A stretch of DNA of 37,132 nt. It comes from Desulfurococcales archaeon. GTDB lineage: Archaea > Thermoproteota > Thermoprotei_A > Sulfolobales > Fervidicoccaceae. Shown piece by piece: positions 19,377 to 28,000 of the stretch. Each line of letters begins with the position of its first letter. Positions within the stretch are counted from its first letter, which is position 1. The notes under the pieces were generated by a model that did not search any database, was not told where the DNA came from, and saw nothing but the letters and a program-made list of their open reading frames with translations. Where the stretch lies: positions 1 through 37,132 of the forward strand of contig JALWDA010000113.1 in assembly GCA_027014955.1 (NCBI GenBank), given 5' to 3'. Made by a program: the position numbers and the translations under genes.

Positions 19377-20120
19377 CTACACCTCAACAGGTTCTCCCAG
19401 GTATACCTCGACCAGCAGGGGGTCCTTCATAACCTTCTCCGGAGGCCCCTCTAGGATTAGCCTCCCCTGGTGCATTACTACCACCCTCTCAGCGAAGGCC
19501 GTAACCGCTCTCATGAGGTGCTCCACGAGAGCCACCACGGCTATGCCCTTTTCCCTCTTAACCCTCTTGATGGTCTCCACCACACGGTCCACATCACGGG
19601 GACTCATTCCCGCCATCACCTCGTCCAGGAGAAGCAGGCTGGGTTCCATAGCCAAGGCCCGCGCCATTTCCAGGAGCTTTTTCTCAACTACCGTCAGACT
19701 ATGCGCGGGGGCGTCCTCTTTTCCCCCAAGGCCAACCAACCTAAGGGCGTCCCGGGCCCTCTCCAGCGCCTCGTCGACGTCTAGCTGGCCCCCGCGGGCG
19801 CCGAAGAGAGCACCTATGGCAACGTTCTCCTGAGCGGTCAGCGAGCCCCAAGGGCGGGGTATTTGGAAGCTTCGGGCTATACCCATACGGGCTCTCTTGT
19901 AAGGGGGGGTCCGTGTGATGTCCTGCCCTTTGAAGAAGATCTCCCCCTCGTCAGGCGTGTATACTCCGTTTATCAGGTTGAACAGCGTGGTCTTCCCGCT
20001 ACCGTTGGGGCCTATTATACCCAGGCTCTCACCCTCCTCCACCACGAGACTGACCCTGTCAACCGCGACTATTCCCCCGAACCTCTTAGACACCCTCTCC
20101 AGCCTCAGTAGCTCGGCCAT
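19377..20120 (-). CDS. livG: Branched-chain amino acid type ABC transporter ATPase LivG
   Basis: Walker A GPNGSGKTT, the LivG-type RSFQIPRPWGSLTAQENVAIG, and Walker B SLLLLDEVMAGMSPRDVD with the switch His in VALVEHLM. The C-loop reads SLTVVEKKLLEMARAL, so the Gly-Gly of LSGGQ is missing. Degenerate C-loops are common in LivG, but this one lacks both Gly. ATG 20120 is preferred (GGGGGTGG about 9 nt upstream); GTG 20126 is possible. It overlaps nothing at its start but is 22 nt from livM. Confidence 0.92.
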   Translation of the reverse strand: MAELLRLERVSKRFGGIVAVDRVSLVVEEGESLGIIGPNGSGKTTLFNLINGVYTPDEGEIFFKGQDITRTPPYKRARMGIARSFQIPRPWGSLTAQENVAIGALFGARGGQLDVDEALERARDALRLVGLGGKEDAPAHSLTVVEKKLLEMARALAMEPSLLLLDEVMAGMSPRDVDRVVETIKRVKREKGIAVVALVEHLMRAVTAFAERVVVMHQGRLILEGPPEKVMKDPLLVEVYLGEPVEV

Positions 20121-20142
20121 CCCCACTAACCACCCCCTTGTA

Positions 20143-21144
20143 CTACGTGAGGAGCTCCCTCAGGCGGGGGTCTTTGACTCGTTCCCTGACATAACCCATG
20201 AGCCCCTTGGGAAGAGCGACCACGACTGCCAGGAGTATCGGCGCGAGGAACAGGAGCTGGAGACCTGGTTTTATAACTCCTAGGAAGTAGTTCATGGAGC
20301 CGTAGAACAGGCCCCCAATTATGGGGCCAAGCAGGGTGCCCGGGCCGCCGAGCATGACCATTACAATCGCCTCAACGGTATAGTGTATGTTGAAGACGTG
20401 GGCGGGCTCGACGTAGCCTCCCTTGAGGGCCCAGTTGGCCGCCCCCAGCAGGCCCCCTATGCCCGCGCTTATGGTGAAGGCCATTACTTTGTACCTGGTC
20501 ACGTTTATACCGAGAGCGCGGGCAGCGTCCTCGTCCTCCCTTATCGCCTGGAGCGCGTAGCCCACGCGCGTTGATAGTATCAAGGCCGTTATCATCACCG
20601 CGGTTATTCCTATAAGAAGAAGGGCTAGGTCTGCTAGGCCTGTCATTATGAAGTTTGCGGTCTCCCTCCCAAAGGTCGCTCGGAGCTCCCTCACGATTAT
20701 AACGCCCTCGCTGCCGCCCACGAGATTGGCCCCCTCTATCAGGTACCTCACCCCCTCGTTCACGCCAATTGTCGCTATAGCGAAGTAGGCCCCCCTAAGC
20801 CTAAGTGCTATGGCCCCCACCATGCTGGCGAGTGCGACGGACAATGCCACCGCCAGCAGGAAGCCTACTATGATGCTGGCCCACCCCAGCTCGTAGAGGC
20901 TCTCAACGGCAAGCGCCATGCCGTAGGCCCCCATGGCGACAAAGGCCACGTATCCGAAGTCTATGTAGCCCGTCATCCCCATGAAGATGTTGAAGGCCTG
21001 GGCCAGTATCATGTAGAACATGAGTGTCGCTATAAGCTGGCTGTAGTGGGGGAATGCCAGGTATAGCACGCCTAAGATAATGTAGGCGGCCAGCGTCAGC
21101 CTTGCCTTCCTCAGGGCCCTCCTCACCGCGTTTGTGAAAACCAT
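20143..21144 (-). CDS. livM: Branched-chain amino acid type ABC transporter permease LivM
   Basis: Integral membrane permease with about 8-9 helices. Diagnostic LivM segments: FNIFMGMTGYIDFGYVAFVAMGAY, ALRLRGAYFAIATIGVNEGVRYLI, TRVGYALQAIREDEDAARALGINVTRYK (the EAA-like ATPase contact loop) and VMLGGPGTLLGPIIGG. I chose ATG 21144, 7 nt after GGAGGTGAT, a complete anti-SD match that also contains the livH stop. The longer GTG start (21156) would lie inside that SD. It is coupled to livH by this overlap. Confidence 0.94.
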   Translation of the reverse strand: MVFTNAVRRALRKARLTLAAYIILGVLYLAFPHYSQLIATLMFYMILAQAFNIFMGMTGYIDFGYVAFVAMGAYGMALAVESLYELGWASIIVGFLLAVALSVALASMVGAIALRLRGAYFAIATIGVNEGVRYLIEGANLVGGSEGVIIVRELRATFGRETANFIMTGLADLALLLIGITAVMITALILSTRVGYALQAIREDEDAARALGINVTRYKVMAFTISAGIGGLLGAANWALKGGYVEPAHVFNIHYTVEAIVMVMLGGPGTLLGPIIGGLFYGSMNYFLGVIKPGLQLLFLAPILLAVVVALPKGLMGYVRERVKDPRLRELLT

Positions 21145-21152
21145 TCCCGCTA

Positions 21153-22040
21153 TCACCTCCCGAACAGCCCCTTTGGCCTCACCAGGAGAATCACGAGCAG
21201 GAGAGTGAAGGCAATGAAGCGCGTCAGCACGAGTGGCTGTACCCCCTCAATTCCGGTGAGGACAACGTATGAGACGTTCTCGAAGAGGCCGAAGAGCACG
21301 CCCGCTATGAAAGCGCCGCCAATAGAGCCGAGCCCCCCCATAACGGCTATCACGAAGGCCTTAAGTGTGAGGATGGCTCCCATGTAGGGGTTTATGCCAA
21401 CCGGGTTGTAAATCGCGAGAAGGCTGCCGCTGGCAACAGTTATGGCTATGCCTATCGAGAAGCTCAGAGCGTATATCCTGTCAACGTTTATACCAACTAC
21501 GAGGGCCCCTTCCCTGTCCTGCACAACCGCTCTTATGGCGAGGCCCAGTTTGGTACGGTAGAACACTACATAGTGGAACAGTAGTAGTAGAAGGGCAAGC
21601 CCAGCCGCTATGAGTTTTGACGCGTAGATGGATACTCCCCCTATCTCGAGCCTCGCCACCTCCCAGCTGAACCCCCTGTAGTCTGAAGTCCAGGCCATCC
21701 GGGCGGCTTCTTGGAGCAAGAGGCCCATGGCGAATGTTGCCAGGAGGCTGGCCATCTCGGGGGCGTCTATGACCCTCCTTACTACGGGATAGTAGAAGGC
21801 CAGACCCAGCAAAGCACCGATTGCCAGGGAGAAGGGAAGGGAAAGCACAGGGTTTAGGCCATAGAGGGTGAAGAACCAGTAGGTCGTGTAGGCTCCTATC
21901 ATCATGAAGGCTCCATGGCCGACGTTTACAATCTTGAGCACTCCGAATATCAGGCTAAGCCCTGCGGTCGCTATGCCGTATATTACTCCCAGCAACGCGC
22001 CATATAGCAGCGTTCCCACAACTAGGTCTGCGAAGGGCAA
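21153..22040 (-). CDS. livH: Branched-chain amino acid type ABC transporter permease LivH
   Basis: Membrane permease with about 8 helices. LivH hallmarks: GVIYGIATAGLSLIFGVLKIVNVGHGAFMMIGAY near the N-terminus, KLGLAIRAVVQDREGALVVGINVDRIYALSF (ATPase contact loop) and FVIAVMGGLGSIGGAFIAGVLFGL. TTG 22040 is preferred because GGTG lies 6 nt upstream and the protein then starts just before the first helix. The frame opens at GTG 22073 without an SD. The 127-nt gap to livK shows no obvious separate promoter. Confidence 0.92.
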   Translation of the reverse strand: MPFADLVVGTLLYGALLGVIYGIATAGLSLIFGVLKIVNVGHGAFMMIGAYTTYWFFTLYGLNPVLSLPFSLAIGALLGLAFYYPVVRRVIDAPEMASLLATFAMGLLLQEAARMAWTSDYRGFSWEVARLEIGGVSIYASKLIAAGLALLLLLFHYVVFYRTKLGLAIRAVVQDREGALVVGINVDRIYALSFSIGIAITVASGSLLAIYNPVGINPYMGAILTLKAFVIAVMGGLGSIGGAFIAGVLFGLFENVSYVVLTGIEGVQPLVLTRFIAFTLLLVILLVRPKGLFGR

Positions 22041-22166
22041 AGTCTCCACCCCGAGGTGCAGGGCCCGGGTCACATCATGTCAAATTGACCAGACGCTTAA
22101 CCAGCCCGTAGTATGGAAAAAACTGGCCATGGCGCAGGTCATTCGAAAAAGGTTAGGAGAAAGAGC

Positions 22167-23465
22167 TCATCCTTTCTCGCTCCAGGGTGGGAGGGGGTAT
22201 ATGGGCTCGGCGTTGGCGGCCTCTGGAGGCCATATTATTACCTTGCTACCCGACTGCCACTGTCCCAGTATCATGTCATGGCCTATCTGGAGCCCGGTTT
22301 CGGGGTCTATCTTTAGCTTTCCGAAGAACGTCTGTATCTGCAGGTTGTTCATGGCCTTCCTCACGGCATCCGTGTCGGTTGTTCCTGCCATCTCCAGCGC
22401 TTTTGCTAGCATGAGGACCGCGGCTCCCCCTCCTGCGGCGTGGTAGCTTGGCTTGAGGCCCTGTTTCTGGAACCTGGACTCGGCCACCGACGTGAAGTAT
22501 TTGAGGAACTCGTCTATCGTGGGACCGTACCACTCGTATCCCTCGGGAACCTTGTCAGGGCTGTACTTTACGCCCATCTCCCACTGTGCTGGGTAGGTGA
22601 TGCCGTCGGCGAGGGAGCCAAGTGCTTCGTAGAACTTTGGAAGTGCTGGGGCCACTAGTATTGATACTAGCTTGGCGTTTATGTTGAGCTCGGCAAGTTG
22701 CTTGGCGAGGAGCTGGCCGTCCTGGAAGTGCCCTCCTCCTATTATTATATCGGGCTGGCTCGCGGCCAGTTCCTGTAGTATGGGGGTCAGGTCGCTAACA
22801 TCTGCCGGGTAGCTCTTGTAGAACACGACCTGGAAGCCCAGCTGCTCGGCATACTTCCTCGCCCCCTCGGCAACGGTGCGTGAGAACTCGTTCTCCTTAT
22901 AAATTATTGCAACCTTCTTGGCGTTGGGGTCTGTCGCCTTTACGAAGTCCAGGGCGCTGGTAAGATACCTGCTCCCGGGTGTATAGACCTGTACCACGTA
23001 TTGGTATCCCTGCTGGAATATCTTGTCGCTAGCCGCGCCCTGGGCTATCATGAGGACGCCGTTCTTGTCAGCTATTGGAGCAGCTTTGAAGGTGAGGCCC
23101 GAGCTGTAGGGGCTTATGAGGAAATCGACCTTGTCCTGGGTTATCAGCCTCTCGGTGAGGCTGATTACTCTGTCGGGGTTGCTCTCGTCGTCATAGTACT
23201 TGAGGTCGAACATGTAGGTTTTGCCACCCACCTTGACGCCTCCCTGCTCGTTTATCCACTCAATAACAGCTAGGGCTCCTATCAGGCTCATCTCCCCTTC
23301 TACGCTATACTTGCCCGTGAGCGAGATGGGCATTCCTATAACGATTTTCTCCTCTCCTGCCCCCTCCTGTCCCCCAGGTGCCCGCATGAGGAAGACTGCT
23401 GCTATTGCAGCTACTATAACAACAAGTACAACGACTGCAACAAGAGTGGTTGAAATACTTTTCAA
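22167..23465 (-). CDS. livK: Branched-chain amino acid type ABC transporter substrate-binding protein
   Basis: Type I periplasmic binding fold (Leu/Ile/Val-binding, amide-urea group). The N-terminus has a hydrophobic helix (VAVVVLVVIVAAIAAVFL) that probably anchors the protein outside the membrane. Then comes IVIGMPISLTGKYSVEGEMSLIGALAVIEWINEQGG (family start), TERLITQDKVDFLISPYSSG (ligand-binding hinge) and KKVAIIYKENEFSR. The substrate is not determinable: leucine-type, amides and aromatic compounds are all known for this family. TTG 23465 is chosen because AAGAGGTG lies 9 nt upstream; the frame extends to 23507. TATA-like AAAAATATTT at 23532-23541. Confidence 0.93.
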   Translation of the reverse strand: MKSISTTLVAVVVLVVIVAAIAAVFLMRAPGGQEGAGEEKIVIGMPISLTGKYSVEGEMSLIGALAVIEWINEQGGVKVGGKTYMFDLKYYDDESNPDRVISLTERLITQDKVDFLISPYSSGLTFKAAPIADKNGVLMIAQGAASDKIFQQGYQYVVQVYTPGSRYLTSALDFVKATDPNAKKVAIIYKENEFSRTVAEGARKYAEQLGFQVVFYKSYPADVSDLTPILQELAASQPDIIIGGGHFQDGQLLAKQLAELNINAKLVSILVAPALPKFYEALGSLADGITYPAQWEMGVKYSPDKVPEGYEWYGPTIDEFLKYFTSVAESRFQKQGLKPSYHAAGGGAAVLMLAKALEMAGTTDTDAVRKAMNNLQIQTFFGKLKIDPETGLQIGHDMILGQWQSGSKVIIWPPEAANAEPIYPLPPWSEKG

Positions 23466-23758
23466 GATTGAGGCACCTCTTGGATTTTTAACACATTGAG
23501 TTATCAATCAGTGAATAAGATTTTACTCTACAAATATTTTTTGATAGAATAATTGCAATATATAGGACAAGTATCCCGCGTTATTAATACTTAACAATAT
23601 CCTGAAAGCCCTTGGAGAAGAATTGCAATCAATGGCAGGCGTATTGGAAAACTTGTTGTAAAATGCAGAACAACAAAAACGAACGCGTGCTACACCCCAT
23701 GGGTTGTTCTGTTTAGAAACCGCCTAGAAAACGCCCCCTCCACGTATGTGGACATAGA

Positions 23759-23784
23759 GTTGTAGTGTTCTGTTGTAGTGTTCT
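23759..23784. repeat. Exact tandem duplication of a 13-bp unit
   Basis: GTTGTAGTGTTCT occurs twice back to back (23759-23771, 23772-23784), 12 bp before the vapB TATA-like box. Direct repeats in this place can be upstream regulator sites; alternatively it is a slip duplication. Confidence 0.7.
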
Positions 23785-23795
23785 ATGGAAGTATT

Positions 23796-23814
23796 CTTAA
23801 TATACGTATACGTA
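23796..23814 (+). promoter_or_regulatory. vapB promoter with overlapping palindromic operator
   Basis: TATA-like CTTAATAT (23796-23803) is followed at once by the perfect 12-bp palindrome TACGTATACGTA (23803-23814). The vapB ATG is at 23819, so the transcript is leaderless or nearly so. Placement between TATA box and transcript start suits repression by the RHH antitoxin, by analogy with other VapBC systems. Confidence 0.6.
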
Positions 23815-23818
23815 GATA

Positions 23819-24103
23819 ATGGGGAAAAGGATGGGCACACAAGTAGTACCCCTGAGACTCGACAAGGAGGCCCTGGAAATAATCGACGAACTAGTCAAAA
23901 TGGGGCTCTTCAACTCTAGAAGCGAGGCCCTCAGAGAACTAGTCAAGACTGGGGCCAAGGAGTATGAAAAGCGAATCAGCATAGTCAAGGCAGCTGAGCG
24001 GCTGATAGAAATGGAGCGGAAAAAGGGTAAGATCCCCCTACAAATTGGGGGAGGCTTAGAGGAGCTCCTGAGCGCAAGAAGGGATGAAAGGGTTGGCGAT
24101 TAG
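23819..24103 (+). CDS. vapB: Ribbon-helix-helix antitoxin (VapB type)
   Basis: 94 residues. The RHH/CopG DNA-binding motif is at the N-terminus: TQVVPLRLDKEALEIIDELVKMGLFNSRSEALRELVKTGA (strand, then two helices with the SRSEALRE turn). The rest is a charged helical region that would wrap the toxin. It overlaps the PIN-domain gene by 20 nt, the usual antitoxin-first arrangement. Probably autoregulated through the palindrome directly upstream. Confidence 0.88.
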   Translation: MGKRMGTQVVPLRLDKEALEIIDELVKMGLFNSRSEALRELVKTGAKEYEKRISIVKAAERLIEMERKKGKIPLQIGGGLEELLSARRDERVGD

Positions 24104-24599
24104 CTATATCGACACCAGCATCCTTGTGGCGGCCCTCGACGAGAAGGACCGACGCTATGACAAGGCAAGGGCCATTCTCGAGGAAAGCGGCCGGGTAAAG
24201 GTAATCTCCGAGCTTGTTGTTACAGAGCTGGCAAGTGTTGTTGCCCGGAGAAGTGACATTGTTTCTAGTATAGGCCAGATTCTTGGCCTCGGTCCCGAGG
24301 AAGTGATGCTTGCCATTATCCTTTACGTTGTCAAAAGGTTCGGCTTGAAATTGCACACCGTGGAGAGAGGTACCAAGATCCCCACGCTGGGGACAATGAA
24401 TGCGCCTCTCTACGAGACGGTTAAGCTAGCGCCAACTACCAGGCTCAGAACACTTGACCTCATACACGTTGCATACGTGAAGCTGATGGTGGAGACAGGT
24501 CTCCCGTTGGGAGCCTTCATAACAGCTGACCTGGAATACGAGAGGGCCCGGGAGTTCTTGAAGGACACGCTAGGTGTAGAGCTCTTGATAATAGACTAG
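24084..24599 (+). CDS. vapC: PIN-domain ribonuclease toxin (VapC type)
   Basis: 171 residues with the PIN acidic set: D10 in SYIDTSILVAALD, E48 in VVTELA, D125 in LRTLDLIHVAY and D149 in FITADLEYE. These bind Mg2+ in an RNase active site. At 171 residues it is longer than the common 130-residue VapC, with an extra helical segment about residues 60-115. ATG 24084 gives the overlap with vapB; TTG 24093 is an alternative. Targets (tRNA, rRNA or mRNA) cannot be read from sequence. Confidence 0.88.
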   Translation: MKGLAISYIDTSILVAALDEKDRRYDKARAILEESGRVKVISELVVTELASVVARRSDIVSSIGQILGLGPEEVMLAIILYVVKRFGLKLHTVERGTKIPTLGTMNAPLYETVKLAPTTRLRTLDLIHVAYVKLMVETGLPLGAFITADLEYERAREFLKDTLGVELLIID

Positions 24600-24735
24600 A
24601 TGCTGGATATATCTTGTCTATTGAACTGGTGCAGAGTATCTAATGCCGCTATCTCATGCTTGTGAGGAAAAAGGCTCTACTGACGACAGTAATTATTTTC
24701 TCACGGTGTCTACCATAAGTGTAAAAGTTGTTGGA

Positions 24736-24812
24736 TGGTGGACCGGCCGGGATTTGAACCCGGGACATCTCGGGTGCAAACCGAGTGCTCTTCCAGGCTG
24801 AGCTACCGGCCC
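24736..24812 (-). tRNA. tRNA-Ala(UGC)
   Basis: Acceptor GGGCCGG/CCGGTCC with the G3:U70 identity pair, discriminator A, encoded CCA at 24736-24738. Anticodon stem CTCGG/CCGAG, loop TTTGCAC (anticodon TGC). T arm CCGGG-TTCAAAT-CCCGG. No intron. TATA-like AATTAAGG around 24844-24851. A GCCCC-GATT-GGGGC hairpin (24816-24829) lies in the 5' leader 3 nt from the mature end. Confidence 0.96.
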
Positions 24813-24998
24813 ACTGCCCCGATTGGGGCTTTTCCTTGTTTATCCTTAATTGCTCATTGGGTTTTTTTGCTTTGCCACCGAGGAGGACATTTCCTCATTT
24901 AATATAGTTATAATTATATACAATACTTTCGCTTTTTTTTAAACCTCTCCATATTCGATATAATTTTTAATATAATACGAATATGTTCAGATGCTAAC

Positions 24999-25006
24999 GT
25001 ATATAG
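24999..25006 (+). promoter_or_regulatory. Candidate TATA box of the nar operon and leader hairpin
   Basis: GTATATAG at 24999-25006 predicts a start near 25028-25030 and a leader of about 54 nt. In that leader GGGG (25046-25049) and CCCC (25055-25058) can pair around TGCGT, before the GAGAGGTGA SD. Other AT-rich candidates lie upstream (24900-24985), so the choice is tentative. Confidence 0.35.
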
Positions 25007-25082
25007 AAAAAACCACAGATAGAACCATTGTGGTACATAAGGTTAGGGGTGCGTCCCCATCCCCTTTTGAGAGGTGAATACC

Positions 25083-28000
25083 TTGAGCCAGCAAAAACTG
25101 ACAAGGAGAGACTTTGTCAAGATAGCTGGTCTCGCAGGAGTCGCTGTGAGCGTGGGTGGCCTCACAAGTGTCCTGAGTCAGAACAACTTCCTACGGGAGA
25201 TCGGTAATCCCCGTCTTGGCTACCCTGAGGAAAGGAGGGGCTGGGAGAACTTCTATAGGAGCATGTGGCAGTACGACAAGGTCGCTAGGTCCACACATGG
25301 GGTTAACTGTACTGGGTCTTGTTCCTGGATGGTTTATGTTAAGGACGGCATAGTAGCCTGGGAGCTCCAGGCTACTGACTATCCCCGCATAAGCGAGTAC
25401 ATTCCCGACTACGAGCCCCGTGGGTGTCCCCGTGGGGCGTCCTTCAGCTGGTACCTCTACAGTGCACTCAGGGTCAAGTACCCCTACGTGCGCAAACCCC
25501 TACTTGACTTATGGAAGGCTGCAAGGGCCGCCTATGGCGACCCGGTAGAGGCCTGGAAGAGCATCGTGGAGGACCCTGCAAAGAGGAGCCAGTATGTCAA
25601 GGCAAGGGGCATGGGCGGCTGGGTTAGGGCAGATTGGGACACAGTGTTAGAGCTGATAGCTGCAGCCCTTGTCTATACCATAAAGAAGTATGGGCCTGAC
25701 CGGATATTCGGCTTCACACCCATACCCGCCATGAGCCCCGTCAGCTACGCTTCGGGCGCGAGGTTTATAGAGCTTATAGGAGGCAGCATGGGCAGCTTCT
25801 ACGACTGGTACGCTGACCTGCCCCCCGCGAGCCCCCAGGTATGGGGCGAGCAGACTGACGTCCCCGAGAGCGCTGACTGGTTCAACGCCGCCTACATAGT
25901 GAACTTCGGCACAAACATACCCCTCACGAGGACCCCTGACGCGCATTTCTTCGTGGAGGTCAGGTACAGGGGCACCAAGATAGTCGTTGTGAGCCCCGAC
26001 TTCAGCGAGCACACCCGGTTCGCAGACGTGTGGGTGCCCATAAAGGCTGGCACCGACGGTGCGTTTGCCCTCAGCATGGCCCATGTTATTCTCAAGGAGT
26101 TCTACGTGGAGAGGCAGCATGAGTACTTCATGGACTATGCTAAGAGGTTTACCGACCTACCCTTCCTAGTCATGCTTGAAAAGCAGAACGGAGTCTACAA
26201 GCCCGGCAAGTTCCTCATGCTATCAGACCTGGCGGAGGAAGAGTACGCTGCACCAGGCTACGCGGAGCAAGAGAACAGCGAGTGGAAGACCCTCGTGTAT
26301 GACGAGAAGAGCGGGAAAGTGAGGCTGGTCAACGGGAGCATTGGATTCAGGTGGGACGGTAGCGGGAAGTGGAACCTGAAGCTAGAGGACCCTGTGACAG
26401 GCGATACCATAGACCCCAAGCTCTCCTTCATAGACGACGCTGACGAAGTGGTGGGAGTCGAGTTCCCGGCATTCGGCGCCGAGTTCGGCCAGTCGGCGAG
26501 CTTCGTTAGGAACGTCCCCGTGAAACGGGTTAAGACAAAGGAAGGAGAAGCCCTAGTCACAACCGTCTTCGACCTCCTAGCCGCACATCTCGGTGTGGAC
26601 AGGGGGCTTGGAGGCGACTATCCCGCAGGTTATGATGACCCGAAGCCCCACACGCCTGCGTGGCAGGAGGAGATTACGGGCGTCAGCAGGGAGCTAGCGA
26701 TAAGAATCGCGAGGGAGATGGCGGACACGGCCCTCAAGACCAAGGGCCGCGTAATGATAATGCTTGGGCCCGGCGTGAACCACTGGTACCACACTGACCT
26801 CTACTACAGAGCCATACTATCCCTCGTGAAGCTTCTGGGCGCTGAGGGCAGGAACGGTGGAGGATGGGCCCACTACGTGGGCCAGGAGAAGATAAGGACA
26901 CTTGTAGGATGGGCGACAGTCGCGTTCGCCCTGGACTGGATAAAGCCGCCCAGGCATCAGAACTCCCCCAGCTTCTACTACGTCCACACGGATCAGTGGC
27001 GCTATGACACTATGGACCTGAGCCTAATAGCGCCCAAGGACGCCGACCTCCAGGGAAGGGTCAAGTGCAGGCACCCAATGGACTGCAACGTCATAGCCGC
27101 TCGCCTGGGATGGCTGCCCTTCTACCCACAGTACAACAGGAGCACCATTGAGCTCGCAAAGGAGGCGAGGAGCAAGGGCAAGGACCCCGTGGAGTACATC
27201 GTGGAGCTGCTGAAGGCCAACAAGCTGAAGCTGGCCATAGAGGACCCCGATGCCCCCGAGAACTGGATTAGGGTCATGTTCGTCTGGAGGGCAAACATAC
27301 TGGGCAGCAGCTCCAAGGGCCACGAGTACTTCCTGAAACACCTGCTCGGCAGCCCCATGTCAGCCACGATGGCGGAGGAGAAGGCGAAGGGCAAGGTCAA
27401 GGAAGTAACGTGGAGGGACCCTGCCCCCGAGGGTAAGCTTGACCTGCTGGTGAGCCTGGACTTCAGGATGGCAACCACGCCCATTTACAGCGATATAGTG
27501 CTTCCAGCCGCGACGTGGTATGAGAAGTACGACCTAAGCATGACTGACATGCACACCTTCATACACCCCTTCACACCAGCGGTTGACCCCCTGTGGGAGT
27601 CTAAGACCGACTGGGATATCTTCAAGGACCTGGCGAAGAAGTTCAGCGAGATAGCTGAGAAGCACTTCCCCGATCCTGTCGAGGATGTGGTTGCAAGGGC
27701 ACTGTGGCACGACACCTCCATGGAGATAGCGCAACCACGAGGTGTTGTGAAGGACTGGAGGAAGGGAGAGACCGAGCCCATACCCGGCAAGACCATGTGG
27801 CACCTAAAGGTTGTGACCCGGGACTACAAAAACGTATACAACATGTACATAAGCCTAGGACCCGGTGCCAAGAAGGTGGGCGGCAAGGGCGTCGCGTATG
27901 ACACGAGCGACGTTTGGGAGGAGCTGAAGGCGGAGAACGGTGCGGTTAAGTGGGACAAGTGCCCCGAGGGATGCCCCAGCCTTGAGAAGGACAAGTACGC

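Larger units (their letters stand above)
23466..23818. other. AT-rich intergenic region with short repeats
   Basis: No gene seen. It contains the livK promoter (23532-23541), a CAGAACAAC (23666-23674) / GTTGTTCTG (23703-23711) inverted pair 28 nt apart, an exact 13-bp tandem duplication at 23759-23784, and the vapB promoter with its palindrome (23796-23814). Confidence 0.5.

Noticed and set aside
23819-24812. Integrated element beside tRNA-Ala carrying vapBC
   Set aside because: No integrase and no duplicated tRNA 3' end were found in the window; proximity alone is not evidence.
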